64,000 bases of DNA from Anoplolepis gracilipes. Its lineage: Eukaryota; Arthropoda; Insecta; Hymenoptera; Formicidae. The notes under the pieces were generated by a model. The model saw only the letters and a program-made list of their open reading frames with translations, ran no database searches and had not been told where the DNA came from. Made by a program: the position numbers and the translations under genes. The stretch covers positions 7,424,001 through 7,488,000 of the forward strand of contig NC_132976.1 in the NCBI RefSeq assembly GCF_047496725.1, given 5' to 3'. Within the stretch, counting starts at the first letter, position 1. Each line of letters begins with the position of its first letter. Positions 42,370-56,434 of this stretch are shown one piece after another.

Positions 42370-44950
42370 TGTGCGTGCACGAAGTCAGCAGGGCTAAATT
42401 ACACGTTCGATAAAATAAGCGCGAGGGCGCACAAAGCGTGCCCGCGAAGCGCTCAGCCGCACGCGGGCGGTTCCTTTGTCCGCAGTCGAGCGAACGTGTT
42501 TTTCAGGAACTCGCGCATTTGGGAGAGCACCGATTGCTTCTGTCTGCGTAGGTATATGCATCCAGTTGGGCGCAAGCACGCATACAGACGCGTGCGGCCC
42601 ACTTACCCCTTTACTATGGCAGAGCGCGCATCCCTTTGTTTTCTAGAAGCCTCCATTATGCTTTCAAACACGGATAACCGACTGGCAAGTCAAATTGCGC
42701 GCAATATACCACAATGGACAAGTAAAATAAGAATAAAAAACTCTCCATTTTCAATTCTTCTTTTTTTTTAAATATTGGCATAGAAATATTTTGTCTATTT
42801 TCGCATAGTTGTCATCAGTCATTTTTCTTTTCGGTCTATTTATATTTATATAATTGAAACTCACTAAAAAATTTATGTAATCCGAATTTATTATTATTAA
42901 TTTCTTTTTTTTTTGTGATTAATTAAGTATCGAATTTTATTGGTTTAAATGAATTAAATATTACATATGTCATGGTGATGAGTGTATCACTGCAATCTGA
43001 ATGTTTTTCAGCAAGCAATATTAATATTAATATTTAAGTAATGAAATTAACACATTTACTTGCATATATTGTATTAAATCATAATATCAAAGCAATGAAA
43101 CAACCAATGATTAGCAATAATGTTGGAAAAACTGGCTTCCTATTATAAATGCATAGAAATACATCTTTTTTTGATTTGAGATATTTATTATGAAAAATCC
43201 AGCATCTCTAACAGACGGTTTAAATTGCATAAAACTTAGTGCCAATTAATAGAAAGATTTCTATCCAAAAAGACAAAGATGGATAGCATAGAACCAGTAG
43301 AACCAGTAGTAGTTTTCATCGTCTCGAAACTTTGAAATGTTCGAAATGAAAAGCGAAACTTCTGATGCTCGGTAGATGTACACATATATACATATAGAAT
43401 TGTATTCTATAATTTATCTGATAATTTACCGCAGGGATTATTACGTGATGGATATATGAAACACGGAGTCTGCAGCAATCGTGCATTTTGCATTAGCATA
43501 GCGTTGTAATTAATTATTTTCATTCATTATATATACGCGTACAATGATGTTTGCTGGCATTAAATTAGACAACGCAACGTTACACTAGCGAAAACTTACA
43601 GTAGCGAGTACCTGATGCTTCGATCTGAATAATTCACACTGTTTCTAGTTAAATAAAGTGTTGAAACTTCGTTATCGCGAAACGGACGCAAAATTCAATG
43701 CGTCCGAAAACAAGTAACTGACGTGATATGCAGAATAACAATGGAAGTTCGTTAACAAACATTGTATGTTGTTTAGAACGAGATTAGCGTTAGAATGTCG
43801 GCCGTATGTATTCGTACGATTTACGCGAAAGGAAAAAAAGATTAGATTAAATATTTATCAAGACAATATGGCGCGAAACATATTCTTTTTATGGAAAAAA
43901 GGACCTTGTTTCTTTCGCTTGTTTTTAAATAACTTTAAACAATCATGGATATTTCCGTATTAATTTTTTTCAGTTATAGCTTTATGCGCGGAGGGATTAA
44001 ATTTCCCGTTCATTTCCCACGTTAAGCCATTTCCTTTTACGAGCGGTTAAAAGACTTTTCAGAATTTGGCGAAGCCATCGAAGCCCCGTATTTTAGTTTT
44101 GCCTCGGTGCTTTGATGAATACGAGTAGCGGCCAAACACGCTCACTACTTTCAAGCTTTCAAACTCGATTTGCCGCAGCACCTATGTACAAGATAGAGTC
44201 GAGGCGTTTAGAATGCTGAACTTTTCCACGGCCGAATCGAATCCCCGATGAAAAGGAGGCCCTCCTGAAGGAGATACGTGGATGCTTTCCTCGCACAGAT
44301 CACGCGAGTTAAACTTTTCTCATGCAGGAGCCTTACTTTCGTGAATTAAATATGTTTACACCGATACGTTATAGACGATGTACATCTTATTCCGTGTACT
44401 TGAAGGCCTTTAGCGATTCTCTACCAATGATAATATTATACTATATTGTATGATAATCAATTGCTGATGTTACGTAAATAACGATAAAATAATATAAACT
44501 GGATGAGATATAAATATAAAAAAAGATGGAACAAAAGAAAAAGAATAAAAATGATTGCTTATAAATATAAAAAAAAATATTTTTTCATTTATGTTATTGT
44601 GTGCATTTGATAATAAAATAAAAAGAGAGTGCATTTATAAAAGAATTATTGAAATTAAATGCTTTCTTTATAATTCCTTTCATCTATAAATATACTATTT
44701 TTTCATATAATATAATTTAGCAGTCTAACTAATGATTCATTTACACAGTTACATCGGATTTCCCATAATAGAGTTGTTGAAAATACCAATGTGTTAATTT
44801 CAGATCAACAAAGTTTGATCTTTTTTATTCTTAATCTAAATGTAGAGTTTAATCGTGAGCTTATTAAATTTTCCTATTCAATATAGATATTTAATATAGA
44901 AAGATAATGTAAAGTAAAAATAATAGCACATTTTATGTAATTAGTGTTAT

Positions 44951-44954
<4 letters not shown>

Positions 44955-44987
<33 letters not shown>
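44955..44987. repeat. (AT)n microsatellite
   Basis: About 16 AT units in the 3' part of intron 1. Confidence 0.9.
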
Positions 44988-44988
<1 letters not shown>

Positions 44989-45637
44989 ATATATAAATTA
45001 TTTTTGCATTTTTTTCTCTCAATAAAAAAAGAATTGTCATAAAAGAATGAATACACATTTCATTGCGATAAAACTTCACAGCGCCTCTCTTTTTCATAGG
45101 AAGCTCGATTCATAAATTTTCTTCTCTCACAAAGTCACGACTGTTAAAAGATTCGGTCCGTAGTAATTTCAAAAGCAACATGATCTGAATAAAGTTTTGC
45201 AAGTGTGACGCAAACGAGGTCGTGTTTTTGAGAGAGCATCGCGAATGTGCCTCGCCACACGCGCATTTTTTGTTTTTTTTTTTTTTTTTAACGCGAACGC
45301 GTTCGCACGGCGCGTAAAAGGTATATACGTCCGCTACGTATCCATGGATTATTCAAATGAGGTCAGGACGAAGCGCAAGCACATTCGAGCACGCCGCACT
45401 GGCAACGCAGTCTCCTTGAATCGTAATCTGCCGTCGAGGGCAAACATCCTAAATCACCTGCGCCACGCCCGGAAATAGGTCGTATTCGTGAAAATTTTAA
45501 CAAAATGCGCGCACACGTCGAGGGAAAAATTCTTTCCCGTCTTTCATTTTTGTCGGTCTCATCGTGATAATCTTGCGATACTGGGAATTTTCGGTGATGT
45601 CTGCAATTAAATTTGAGCGATGTATTAATATTTGCAA

Positions 45638-45657
45638 TTAGCAAATTTATTTGCTAA
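45638..45657. repeat. Inverted repeat TTAGCAAAT / ATTTGCTAA
   Basis: Two 9-bp arms are separated by two bases. A further TTTGCAATTAGCAAA copy of the motif lies about 60 bp downstream near 45688-45700, so the ATTTGC/GCAAAT core recurs in this short AT-rich segment about 800 bp before exon 2. Confidence 0.6.
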
Positions 45658-46453
45658 TAATAATAATACGTTTAATTATTATAATTTGCAATTAGCAAAA
45701 AGTATTATTACTTTTTTATATCAGGAATATTCGCCATTTATTATAATCGAATAAATAAAACAATGTTATATAGTTTTTGTCCTCTTTTATACAATACTAG
45801 GAATTTAAAAAACAGTTACTGAGAGACTCAACAAAAAGGGCTGATAAAAAAAAAAAAAAAAAGAAAAAACAAACAAAATTTTCCGCTATTATAAACTATT
45901 TCAAACCGCATTAATTATATGCTACGACGCCGATACCAAACCTGATAATAACATTGCTCCCATGTGCTTAAACTTTGTCGGGATATAGTATATTCTGTAC
46001 ACCTGTATGCGATGTTCAAATAATGCTGCAAGACATCGTTACGGCGATGTGCAAACTGCCTCATAACTCCTACGGCACATTTCCCCAGTGATTTACATCG
46101 AAAGAAATGAGTGGAGCGCGACGGGAACACAGGTCGTTTTCTTAAAAAATTTAATAACAAGGTAATTCAGAAGGGTCCGAGCGCGGAAAGTAGTTTCTAA
46201 TTCACGAGGGCCGGGATAAAACAAGCGGAGTTCAGGCTCGTTCCGCGTTTGTTTTCTCCTGGCACTCTCTCGTCGTCGTACCTTTATAACTTCTATTTTT
46301 CTTTGGCCTGATAAAAAGTTTTGCTGCCGGTAGTCGAGCCGACGATGGCCTCGCTGGTAATTGCGGCGTCGTTCGTCGAGCTTTGCTCCCCAAAGACAAT
46401 CAACTTAATTAAATTACCGTAATTATACCCGCTGGTCATCTTTCTTTCTTCAG

Positions 46454-46644
46454 ATCGACGCGTACCCTACAACATACCGTCGGATTGGAGAGCCCTCTGG
46501 TTCAGCAATCTTGACGAGCTGCAGAGAGTGAACGAGGCGAACGACAACAACACCGTTTCCAACGTCACAGTGCAATTGGGTGGCACCGCTTTCCTGCACT
46601 GCAAAGTTCGCAATTTGGCGGAGAGGACCGTTTCCGATACCGAG
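46454..46644 (+). CDS. dpr12: Dpr gene coding exon 2: pre-Ig segment and start of Ig domain 1
   Basis: The acceptor is a strong polypyrimidine tract ending in TTCAG at 46449-46453; the donor is GAG followed by GTAAGA. The first two bases complete Asp26 with the G from exon 1, then 63 full codons follow (residues 27-89, phase 0 end). Residues 26-61 form a mature N-terminal segment rich in Asp, Glu and Asn. Residues 62-80 carry the Ig A'-B strands: NVTVQLGGTAFLHCKV, with the core disulfide cysteine at Cys75. N-glycosylation sequons are visible at Asn57 (NNT) and Asn62 (NVT). The stretch ending in VSDTE just before the junction lengthens the B-C connection compared with most Dpr proteins, so Cys75 and the core Trp92 are 17 residues apart. 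Translation could read 43 codons into the intron to a TAG at 46774-46776, but the strong donor and the continuation in exon 3 make splicing far more likely. Confidence 0.93.
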
Positions 46645-49600
46645 GTAAGAAAGCAGCTATGTAACCTTTGCGTCTTCGTGAAAAAAAAAAAAACTCTTAA
46701 AAGAAGCGACCGATTTTCGACGAATGGGAAAATTGAGTCGCAATCGGAACTTTCAAGTACGAACCGATTTCTTTAGAATGATTATTGTGTCTCTTTTTCA
46801 TGAGTTCGACTCTTTTCTCCAAGTTGTTATCATTTCTACACGTTTCGTAAAGAAAAGAGTGATGTAAAATTTATGTTTGCGTTCAACTATCATGACAGAC
46901 AATATATATAATCTATGATGATATATTTATATAGACTTCCAGATATACATATATATATGTATGAAAATTTATTTAAAATAATTGTACACGTGATACCAGT
47001 CTTAGTAATTAATTGCTATTTTTTTTAGTTTTTTCCTCATAAAATAAGGTATCCAAAAAATAACAATAGAATATTTAAACATTTTGACAAACGATTACTT
47101 TTGCTACAAATATTTCTTAATAAATAACGGATTGTTTTTGGATAACACAACATGAATTAATATTACTTTTACAGAACTCAAAGAATACTCGTGTTTGAAG
47201 AAAAAAAATATTCTTTTTCTAAAAGTCAATTATGTAGGAATAATGCATGTGAGAAACTATATTAATATCTACGCAACAGCGACACGAATATAATACACGG
47301 TTAATCTTGTCCATATAACCGGGGAACAACTGTACAAATTTATTCATGTGCACGAGCGTAATGACCTCCTTTCATACAACCACTATGATGCTTCGAACTG
47401 GTAAGACGATCGATGATCGCGACGCATTCTGGTGAGAGCGGCAATCGGTATGCGATATCACGTAAACGACGAGCTATTGGATAGGTATTGGATACAGATA
47501 AACGCAATAATAACGCTTACTGGGGATATTCTTATCAAACCTCCGATTTTTCCTCAGGGACACTGATTTTATTCTTCATTATTTCTATTCGATCCGATCG
47601 CCCGTTAATATTTTACAACAAGATGAAGAAATAAAGAATAAGCTGTTAAAGACATCTCCATTAGATATTATTCTTTATTCGATAGCTAAATCGTTCACAA
47701 GAGCGTACAAGATTGATGCCTGCAAAAAGCCGATGACCGCGACAAATCCGCCCCAATTCGGGAAGATATCCTTACCGAGTCTGCGACGAGAACTTAGAAA
47801 CTTTTGTAGAAACTGCGAACTATTAAATTCATACAATGTCAACCATCAAAGTTTTCTCCGTCGTTACAAAACTTATAGAATTAGATGTCGGCGAACGAAA
47901 ATTAAGCATTAAAGTTGTTTAAAGTTGTTGAACAATAAAATAGTGTTTTCAAATTTTGGATCTTTAATAATCGATAGATTTTAAATGATTGATGTAAGAC
48001 TGATACTACTTGTATAGTGTGCAAAAATTTTTTCACATATTCAACGAATTTTATATTTAATAGATCAGAATTATTGAATCAGATAAAGAAAGAGAAGAGA
48101 AACGGAAGAGAGAGAGAGAAGGAGAAAGAGCTTTATGATTCGCTTTTACATTGCTAACGATATATTTGTGTTTATTTGGATTCCCAATTTCCATCATGTT
48201 TATCGAAGCGACTAATTAATTCATTCGCTATTACTTTGTATAATTTAACCGTTATTTTATTTAATTACTGTTTCCTAAATTATAATGCAAGCGAAGATAT
48301 CGCGCTAACATCACGAAATTTCGCGTGTTTCGGCATAAAACAACTACTCTTGTATTTGCAAAATGTATCTCGGGATTCTCTCAATTTTAATGTTTAATTG
48401 ATGAATCATAAAATAATGAAATTATATTATAATGAATGTTGATGGTTAAGTAATTTACAAATTGTGCTAATAAAATGAAGAACTTAAGGTATTATGTGAC
48501 TTATTTATTTTAATTTTAACAAATTTGAATAAAGAAAAATAATATTATATATACATTTTACAATTCTAAAATTACAAATTTTTCAAAACAATACATTTGT
48601 TTTATGAAACTGAATATCATAATATCAAAACTTTATTTTACGGAATATTTATTTTTGCATCAAATTATCAGATTTTTTATTTAAAAAACAAAAAATAAAA
48701 ATGAAACTAGAAAATTTAAAGGGATTATAATTACCGAAAGCAACATAATGAAAAATACAAACATACAATTTTTAATAATTATTAAAAAAATTCCACACAA
48801 TATATGTATATATATTTATAAATAAAAAATTGTTGTGATAATTTGAGAGCCAATTTTTGTATATTGGTGTTATATTTTAAACGTAATGCAAAGAGTGCAT
48901 ACGATACATTCGTGACAGTCTCCCTTGGACATAAATGGTAATGAAAAAATCAGTACGAAATTTCCGGACAATATCCTCGAGAGAACGGTTATTCCGTGAA
49001 ATTCACAGGAATTCCCTATATGAAATCTCCCGTATCGCGAACGAGGCTATTGTGAATCAGCGTTACTCGCGTTACAGCGGAGGTTCTGCCAGTTGGGTGA
49101 TCCGCAAATCCACTTATTCTCCGTCGTTGCTTTTAATTCAATTATTTATGACGAATTCGACGGGCCGGCCGAGGTCCGTATCTACCTAACCCGGCACGCG
49201 GCGTAACTGCATTATCGCGTTAGCAGTCAAACCAGGAAAGATTGATGGCGACGAAAAGTCGAACGCCGCGAAGTAATTTTGATAGAGCGGCCGAGCGAGA
49301 GAGTGTTCTCGGTAAAACCGCACATCGCCATCAGTACCTATGTTGCCCGACAACATTTTTTTTCTGTCCAATGCCGCGAGACACTGACGCGAAACTTGAC
49401 GATACACGAAATCGCGTTGCGAAAGACACCTTGCAACACGACAGTTGATTATATGTATATCAGTATTTACCTACTTGTCGATTGCTCGTCGGAAAGGGGT
49501 GCGTCTCTGTCTTTCTCTCTCTCTTTTTTCCCCTCCTTCTCTCCAACCCTTTCTTTCTGGCGACGATATTGATTCGTGCAGCATCGCCAGAAAGCGATAT

Positions 49601-50583
49601 TAATGAATTACCCCTCGAAATTCCGATAATTAACGCGGCACACTTTATTGGATCGGAAAAGCCATTTCGTGCCGAGATAAAACTTGAATTGGGAAGAAGA
49701 CTAGATAAGTTCACGAGGCCCGTGTGAAAAAGTATTTCGAAATCTAGTGCATAAATTCAATTAAAGAATGATTGGTATTTGATTTACTTGTATGCAATAT
49801 TGCTTTATTTGTTGATGAATTTTCAAATACGATAGTATTTGTGTTTGGAAAACTGATAATTAAATTGAAAAAAAATATTTAACCGCCATCAATAATTGAG
49901 AAAGGATAAAAAATATAACAATTGCAAAAATTTAATTTAAAATAGTGAACTCTTTTTGAGAGAAAATTTTAAATATATTTAAGTAATATATAAATGAAAA
50001 TGTTATTTATATTTGCAAGCACGATTAGAATTTATATAAAAGTCATTTCTAATTCTTTTTAATAATTAATTTTCTATGATTTTTCCGGAGACTTTTAAAA
50101 CCATAAACGTAACTCCTTGTATTCCTGCTATGATTTTCTTCAAGGATACAATACAATAGGATTATAAAGGGAGTATGAAATATGCGGTTTTGTAAACTAG
50201 CGTAATTAGTATGAAATGTGGTTTAATGTTGAACACAGCTGCAGGGAGAAGGAGGAAGCCTAGCAGGATATCTGACTTGGCGTCTTTGAGGGACAAGGGT
50301 CCTTTGTCTTGACGATTGTCGCGGTTGAATTGAAGCCATGGATTTGGTCGTCGTAATGGTCCACTTCCGCCTTTGGACATTAATTTCAGCCGCGCGCTTG
50401 CGTACGTCGTTCGATAAATCGATAACCACAATAAGAGGGATCTCGTGAAAGATTAATGTCTTAATGATTACTACTCCGTCGGACAATCAGCAATTTCGTG
50501 AAACAATTTTCTTGGTCAATAGACACGATATGTGGTGCATACAAGTTTTGTCGCTTCATATTTCTTTCGACATATTTTGCGTT

Positions 50584-50585
<2 letters not shown>

Positions 50586-50620
<35 letters not shown>
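50586..50620. repeat. Poly-T tract, 35 nt
   Basis: The longest homopolymer in the window, in intron 2. Read as poly-A on the minus strand it could be the tail of a retroposed sequence, but I recognised no retroposon body beside it. The length is likely unreliable in the assembly. Confidence 0.9.
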
Positions 50621-51081
50621 CTACGGATATAACTTTTGTGGTATAATATTTCACGATTAATCTGACCAGGTTGCATGCGGCCAACGGTATTTCACGGCAT
50701 TAAAAATCGTATTTCGGATATCGATGTGTTCATAAAGTCGACCATCGACCACGTTGCTTAAATCATGTGACATGACTTTAAACGACAGACTCGCGCAAGT
50801 CACTTATCTTACTAAAGCGGATGAATGAAAATATATGTAGGAATAGTGATTTATGAGAGACCGGTTTGCATGACAAAATTATAGCAGCTATTAGAATGGC
50901 GGCCGCCGGAAGTATAATCGAATGAGTACTATCCAGATTATGCATACACACACAATATATTTCAGACTTTAATAAATTATCCATTCAAATTTAGAATATA
51001 TAGATGTTTCGGAATTGAAAGATTCAATGCAATTCTCTGGCAGGAAATCAGAAAGAAGGAAATCTCGCATATTCAGGTATA

Positions 51082-51084
<3 letters not shown>

Positions 51085-51119
<35 letters not shown>
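51085..51119. repeat. (AC)n microsatellite, 35 bp
   Basis: About 17 AC units in intron 2; it produces a spurious Thr-His repeat on the plus strand and a Cys-Val repeat on the minus strand. Confidence 0.92.
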
Positions 51120-51122
<3 letters not shown>

Positions 51123-52146
51123 CATACACGTACACCGAATATTTCTCCTTCTATCTGCAAAATGCAAACTGGCATCGATTTCGAGGTAGTGATTTGTAGT
51201 CTACCGGGAAAACATTTCTCATTACAATTGTATGCGGAAAGCAGCATAAACGTGATCATTTATTGAGTCGAAACTACACATCTCTACCTCAGAATTCCCG
51301 ACGATGGACTCGTGCCGACCACTCATCTTGGCAACGAGCACCAGTGGCCCGCAGTCGGCCGACAGATTTAGGTTATCCGACAGGTCGGTCCATTGTCTCC
51401 TGGTTCTAGTAGGCTAAGCAAACGCGTCTCCTGCCATCCGGGCTAATCTGCTATTAATTTTATTGAACTGTTTATGGCGCATGGCAATGCTTAGGATATA
51501 CTTGAATAATATCCAAGAATAAACGCGTAGGAAGTTGATATTGATATTTTGATATAATATTGAATATTATCTTTATTTATTTAATGCTTTATTATTAAAC
51601 CACAATCTTAGAGATTATTTTCAGCACAAGTATAGAATATAAAATTATATTTAGAGTATCCTCCACAATTAAATTTGTGCGAAAAATATTATACGCGCCG
51701 TTTTCGCATACATATATTCTATCTCGTAAAAATAAATTTTATATCTGTTTCTTTCTCTTCATTTAACTCTCATAGTGCACCGGAAAGTGCCATATGGGGT
51801 GGGATTATACGAAAGGGTCATTGTCGCAACGTGCAGCCAACGTTTCGCTCGCGACGTGCTAATCTGCCTAGGCTCGTTAATTTTATCGGGTTGTTTCGAC
51901 CGGGAGAAGGCAAAGGGCCACGCCGTGCGCGCATCTATCGAGGGACGAGAACGCGCACGTTCGCATTTAGTAACTCCATTAACGCGTTAACAATCGGCGA
52001 TGGGTTATCGCCGGATCGCCGCGCTCGTATACTGGACGATCTCGCGTGTCCCGAGATAACGCGCCGGGCAATCACGCTTCGTTCCGTTCGAGCGGTGATA
52101 CGAAACGAGCCGGCACGCAACATCGAGATTCTCCTCTCTGTAGATA

Positions 52147-52152
<6 letters not shown>

Positions 52153-52190
<38 letters not shown>
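52153..52190. repeat. (TC)n microsatellite, 38 bp
   Basis: Nineteen TC units at the end of a CpG-rich patch in intron 2. Translation gives the Ser-Leu tail of the longest open frame in the window, a reason not to trust that frame as a gene. Confidence 0.92.
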
Positions 52191-52192
<2 letters not shown>

Positions 52193-55100
52193 GTATATAC
52201 ATATAGCATGTATTTTCTTTCTTCTATCTCTTTGCTATTTTATTTTTCATCGTTGACAACCTTGCGCGATTGCCTCGCGATAGCCGAAACAATTTCGTTG
52301 CGATCAAACCCGGTCGTTCCCGGGACTGTCTGATAACTCTGAGTTGCATTTTATCTGACTTCATCGATAACACGCGCGTCTAAGATTCTATGATGCTCGA
52401 ATAACGTGGAGCTTGACCTGTATAATAAGAGGATTACTCTTCTTTTTTTTTAAACTAAACAGAGATGATTTATTTTTTTATTATTGGGATTTGAAATTTT
52501 ATGATGCCTTAAGATATTGACGGAGGTATAAAGAGAAATAGTGCGTATGTGTAATACATTTTATCTCTTTAAAGAAAAAATTGAATATTTGATTAAAAAA
52601 AGCTACAAAGCTGCAATATTGATTCTATAACATTTTAATTAATCGCTTCTATTTAGAATTTGTCTTTGTTATTTCAAATAGAGAGGAGGTGAAAATAACT
52701 TTAACATTTCAAGTTAGATTTATTAGTAATATAGTAGTTATACATTTAATCATATTTCATCAACATTGTTAATATAAACAAACGCTAACATAGCATATGT
52801 TGAGTTCATTGGATATCTATCCGTACATACGTACATGAACTTTATTATTGCCTATCTAACTACAAATTAATTCGCTTTGCAAATATTTCGACCAAAATCG
52901 AAATGTATAGCATTATGACAAACTAGTGCACTGTTCGAAAATAACATTTGTGGTTACACGCGAAACTTTGCACGGCAAATACCGCAGCCATAACGTTCCA
53001 TACTGTTCGAGTAGCGTGAAACAGAAACTGAAAAGCCAGACAGGATATACCTGACCTAACCCTTTAGCCAGATAACCAAGTACTGGTTGTGGTCAGTCAC
53101 CCGTAGAGGTTACATGAACCTAACGTTACTCATTGTATCCATCACACAAATCTGCTTCCAAAATTCTGCCTCCTTTCACCGATTAAATTCACTATGTAAA
53201 CAGCAAAATGAAGGGAAAAGAAATCGAATACTAATTTTTTATTTTTGTTAAATCTTACACAATTATTATTAACCAAAAAAGCAAATAACTACACAAGAAA
53301 TAGAGTGTATATTGATAAAAATGTCAAAAAGCGATCTTGTAAAATTATTATATGGTATTACATTCAATATTCAAATACAGTATTGAAATACATAAACTGT
53401 CTAAGGGCTGAACAATGGAGGACAAAGAAAAATACATCTTTAAAAGATTTTCGTATGCATGTGTCACGCGTTTGTACGCAAGCCAACATATTTTCATCCT
53501 CTCTGTCTGGCACTTTTTCAAATATACATATATCTTCAAGTATCGCACGTATATATATACCCTACGATGTATCGCGACATGCTTCTTTCAATTGATGCAC
53601 CAACGGTCCACCGCACGTGAAAGGTTGGGAGACGCTGACCTACATACATCATACAGACTGCTGCACTCTACACGGCAATAGAATCGACCTCGTCGGTTGT
53701 TCTGCCGAAATTTCGACGTTGTAAACTTCCGACATTGGCTATGCCTTTCGTTCGAAACTCTCATCGGACCTCCAGAGTCGTCGGAACAAACTCTCCTTTC
53801 TAAATCAGCACTCAATGAGACTACGACCACTTTCGGCTTTGGACAAAAAGAAAAGGATCGCTTTTAGTCACGATTCCAAGTTTAATCTCGTTTCGTAAGA
53901 GAAATTTGAAGCAAGTAAAAATATGCTTAAATATATCAATGACGCAGATTTTGCAAACCCAAAAATCATTGAAGTATGTGACAAAAATAAATACTTAACT
54001 CCTTCTGATTTCTAGATCGCTTTAAAATGGTTTTTCCTGCATAATTAAAATAATAAAAATTTCAACATCTTTCTAAAAAAAGGGATCATTCAAGAAATTG
54101 TCTTATAGATCTTAAGCTGCCGCATTTCACTACATTTCTTATGATGATCTTTTTCAAAACGCACTGAAATAAGTTCAGCTGGCTTTTATATTATACAAAT
54201 CACAGAAGGAGAGAGAAGAGCAAATCCATAATAATTAGTCTATTGGGAAATTTCACATCAATCTAAAGTTTGAAGCTGATCGAAGTGCTTTGAGTGGTTT
54301 AATGCTTTCGGACGAACCGATCTCTTCCGAATGCCTGGAAACATTGAAGCACTTGATTCTAGCCAAGAGCTGGCAATCATACTGCGGTAAAGTTTTGCTA
54401 CTTGAATTTTCCGAGCATCTTGCTGAGTTTGCCAGCACTCGTGAAAAGTCTGACAAATTAATATAATTATGTAAACATAATGCTGTAACGGGAATTAGCA
54501 TATTTACGTCAGCATTATCCGCGTAAATGCTACTTTATAAATGCTTGCGCTATTTTTATATGCTACTTAAAATCAAAACATATCCAAGAATGCGAGTCAT
54601 ATATATTACGCCAAATAGCACAAGCAATTGGGTCAGCACATTTTTTTCCATTTGCAGCCATAAAATGGTAACTATAACATAATTATTATTGATAAAAATA
54701 CTTAACATACCGTTCAAAGCGTATTAAATCCGAGTTTGACGCATTTATTAAGAAAAACACATTTAAATTAACATAAAGTAAATAAAAAATTTTGTTTTTT
54801 ACAATTATTTACTTATTATAAAAATAAAAATTTATCTTATTATATGTGATTTAATATCACACTATTTATACATTTTATACGCGACAATTTAATTCAAAGG
54901 CCATGATTGGTTGCCAGGTTCATGTCTTATGTTTTATGCATTTTCTTTCTGCAATGATTTCGAAGCATCAACTGAGGAAGAGGAAGCAAGAAGCTTGCCT
55001 GAGGAGAATAGAGGAGAAGGGGAGGGAGGGCAGATCTACCACATTCCTCTAGAGATCGGGATCGTATTTCCGGCTCTCACAATTTTAGTATTTATGCAAT

Positions 55101-56434
55101 ATCGTACTCAGTCCCTTCGGGTCGCAAGATAGGTCGTAACATTTGAGTAGGAGCGAAGTTACTAAGTACCACTAAAACCAGTTCTCTCTCTCCTCACATT
55201 TCGTAAATTCTCTCTTGTTTGACAAACAATAATGAGTAAGATCGCGATACAAAAATAAATATAGAAATGATGATTGTAAGAAATACGATAATTAATATAT
55301 AGTTATAATAATAGTTAGAATAATTATTTTACTTTAAAAGATTAATATTTTCATTAGTTTGTACATTGCAAAAATAATTAATTTTTACTATTTTAATACT
55401 TATATATTGAAGAGATAATCAATTTATCATTTCATTTTATTTGTATGCTTTTACAAAGAAAAATTTTTAAAAAAAAAACTTAATATTGTGCATTTATGCT
55501 TAATAGCATATATATTAATAAATAGTTTTTTATATTAAATTTATTTATATGAAAATATATTAGCGCACACACAGAACAAAATAGCGCAAAAAACTTATTC
55601 CTAGAAACAATAAATTTTTATCTTCATTTGACATTACATTAAAAATAAAATATCTCGTTAGATGTGTAGCTCGATTGTAATTAAATCGGATGAAATATTT
55701 ACGCAATGTATTACGTAATTGCATTTTTAATCTATTATTTAATTAAAATAGGATTTTATATGTTGAAACTATTGTATGTATGTACATGCACATAGTCGAT
55801 CGTATTTTATTTTGAAATTTTTTACAACCGTTACACAAAGTTAAATACATTTCCATTTCGTGTGGTATAACACGATCGTTCATCTTTTTCTCTTTATTTA
55901 CACAATGCGCCAATATATTCAACAGGATGATTTTAATCTAACACTGCTATATTGAATTGCTCTTCTGTTTTACGCAATACATAGATTGCTATTATTTATA
56001 AATATACGTGAGAGCAATGTTGTATCATTATTTTATTATAACTTTTTTTATGTCTACACAGATGTAATTATTTTGTATACTCGTCGAGAACCCATTAAAA
56101 ACGCTTGACACATAATTTTCATCAAATGAAATCCAATTGGTTATGTTAACCTAATTTATGTAAGCGCAAATATAGTGGAGCGCTGACAGCTCTACGTTAA
56201 CTTAATATTTGTTTCAATTAAAATTCGATATACGTTTGTCGTATTTTCTGTTATGACGGAATACGTTTGTCAAGTTAAATTGATTATTCGTTTGACACTT
56301 TAATTTGCTGCATCCAACTTTTTTTTCGCATAATTTTCACTAAGTTTTGATTTATCGCTATAAAACTGATGATTAAACGTTATATACATTAATATATAAT
56401 TTATACTTACCATCAATCAATTGTTCTGTTTTAG

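Larger units (their letters stand above)
14913..46453 (+). other. dpr12: Intron 1 of the Dpr gene (31.5 kb)
   Basis: The intron is bounded by a GTGAGT donor and a TTTCTTTCTTCAG acceptor. It is mainly AT-rich and holds the microsatellites, 441-bp transposon, inverted repeat and tandem duplication listed separately. CpG-rich, less AT-rich patches recur near 15390-15530, 15930-16120, 23590-24000, 29280-29760, 32340-32900, 34840-35200, 37000-38060, 40430-40710, 41110-41860, 42370-42660, 43980-44330, 45240-45600 and 46200-46453. No nested gene was recognised on either strand: the open frames are short, often open on both strands at once in the CpG-rich patches, and resemble no family I know. The patches are reasonable candidates for neuronal enhancers, but that is inference. 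Confidence 0.85.
46645..56434 (+). other. dpr12: Intron 2 of the Dpr gene (9.8 kb)
   Basis: The intron is bounded by a GTAAGA donor and a TGTTTTAG acceptor and splits Ig domain 1 between the B and C strands. It is AT-rich with CpG-rich patches near 47390-47480, 47740-47900, 48920-49730, 50220-50430, 51270-51450, 51780-52140, 52260-52420 and 53580-53840. It contains a 35-nt poly-T run, an (AC)n tract and a (TC)n tract. The longest open frame of the whole window (51675-52256, 193 codons) lies here. It ends in a Ser-Leu repeat made by the (TC)n tract and shows no domain, so I treat it as chance. Confidence 0.87.

Noticed and set aside
46645..46776. Read-through of exon 2 into the intron giving 43 extra codons and a stop
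   Set aside because: The GTAAGA donor at 46645 and the in-frame continuation of the Ig domain in exon 3 show that this is intron; a retained-intron isoform would need RNA evidence.
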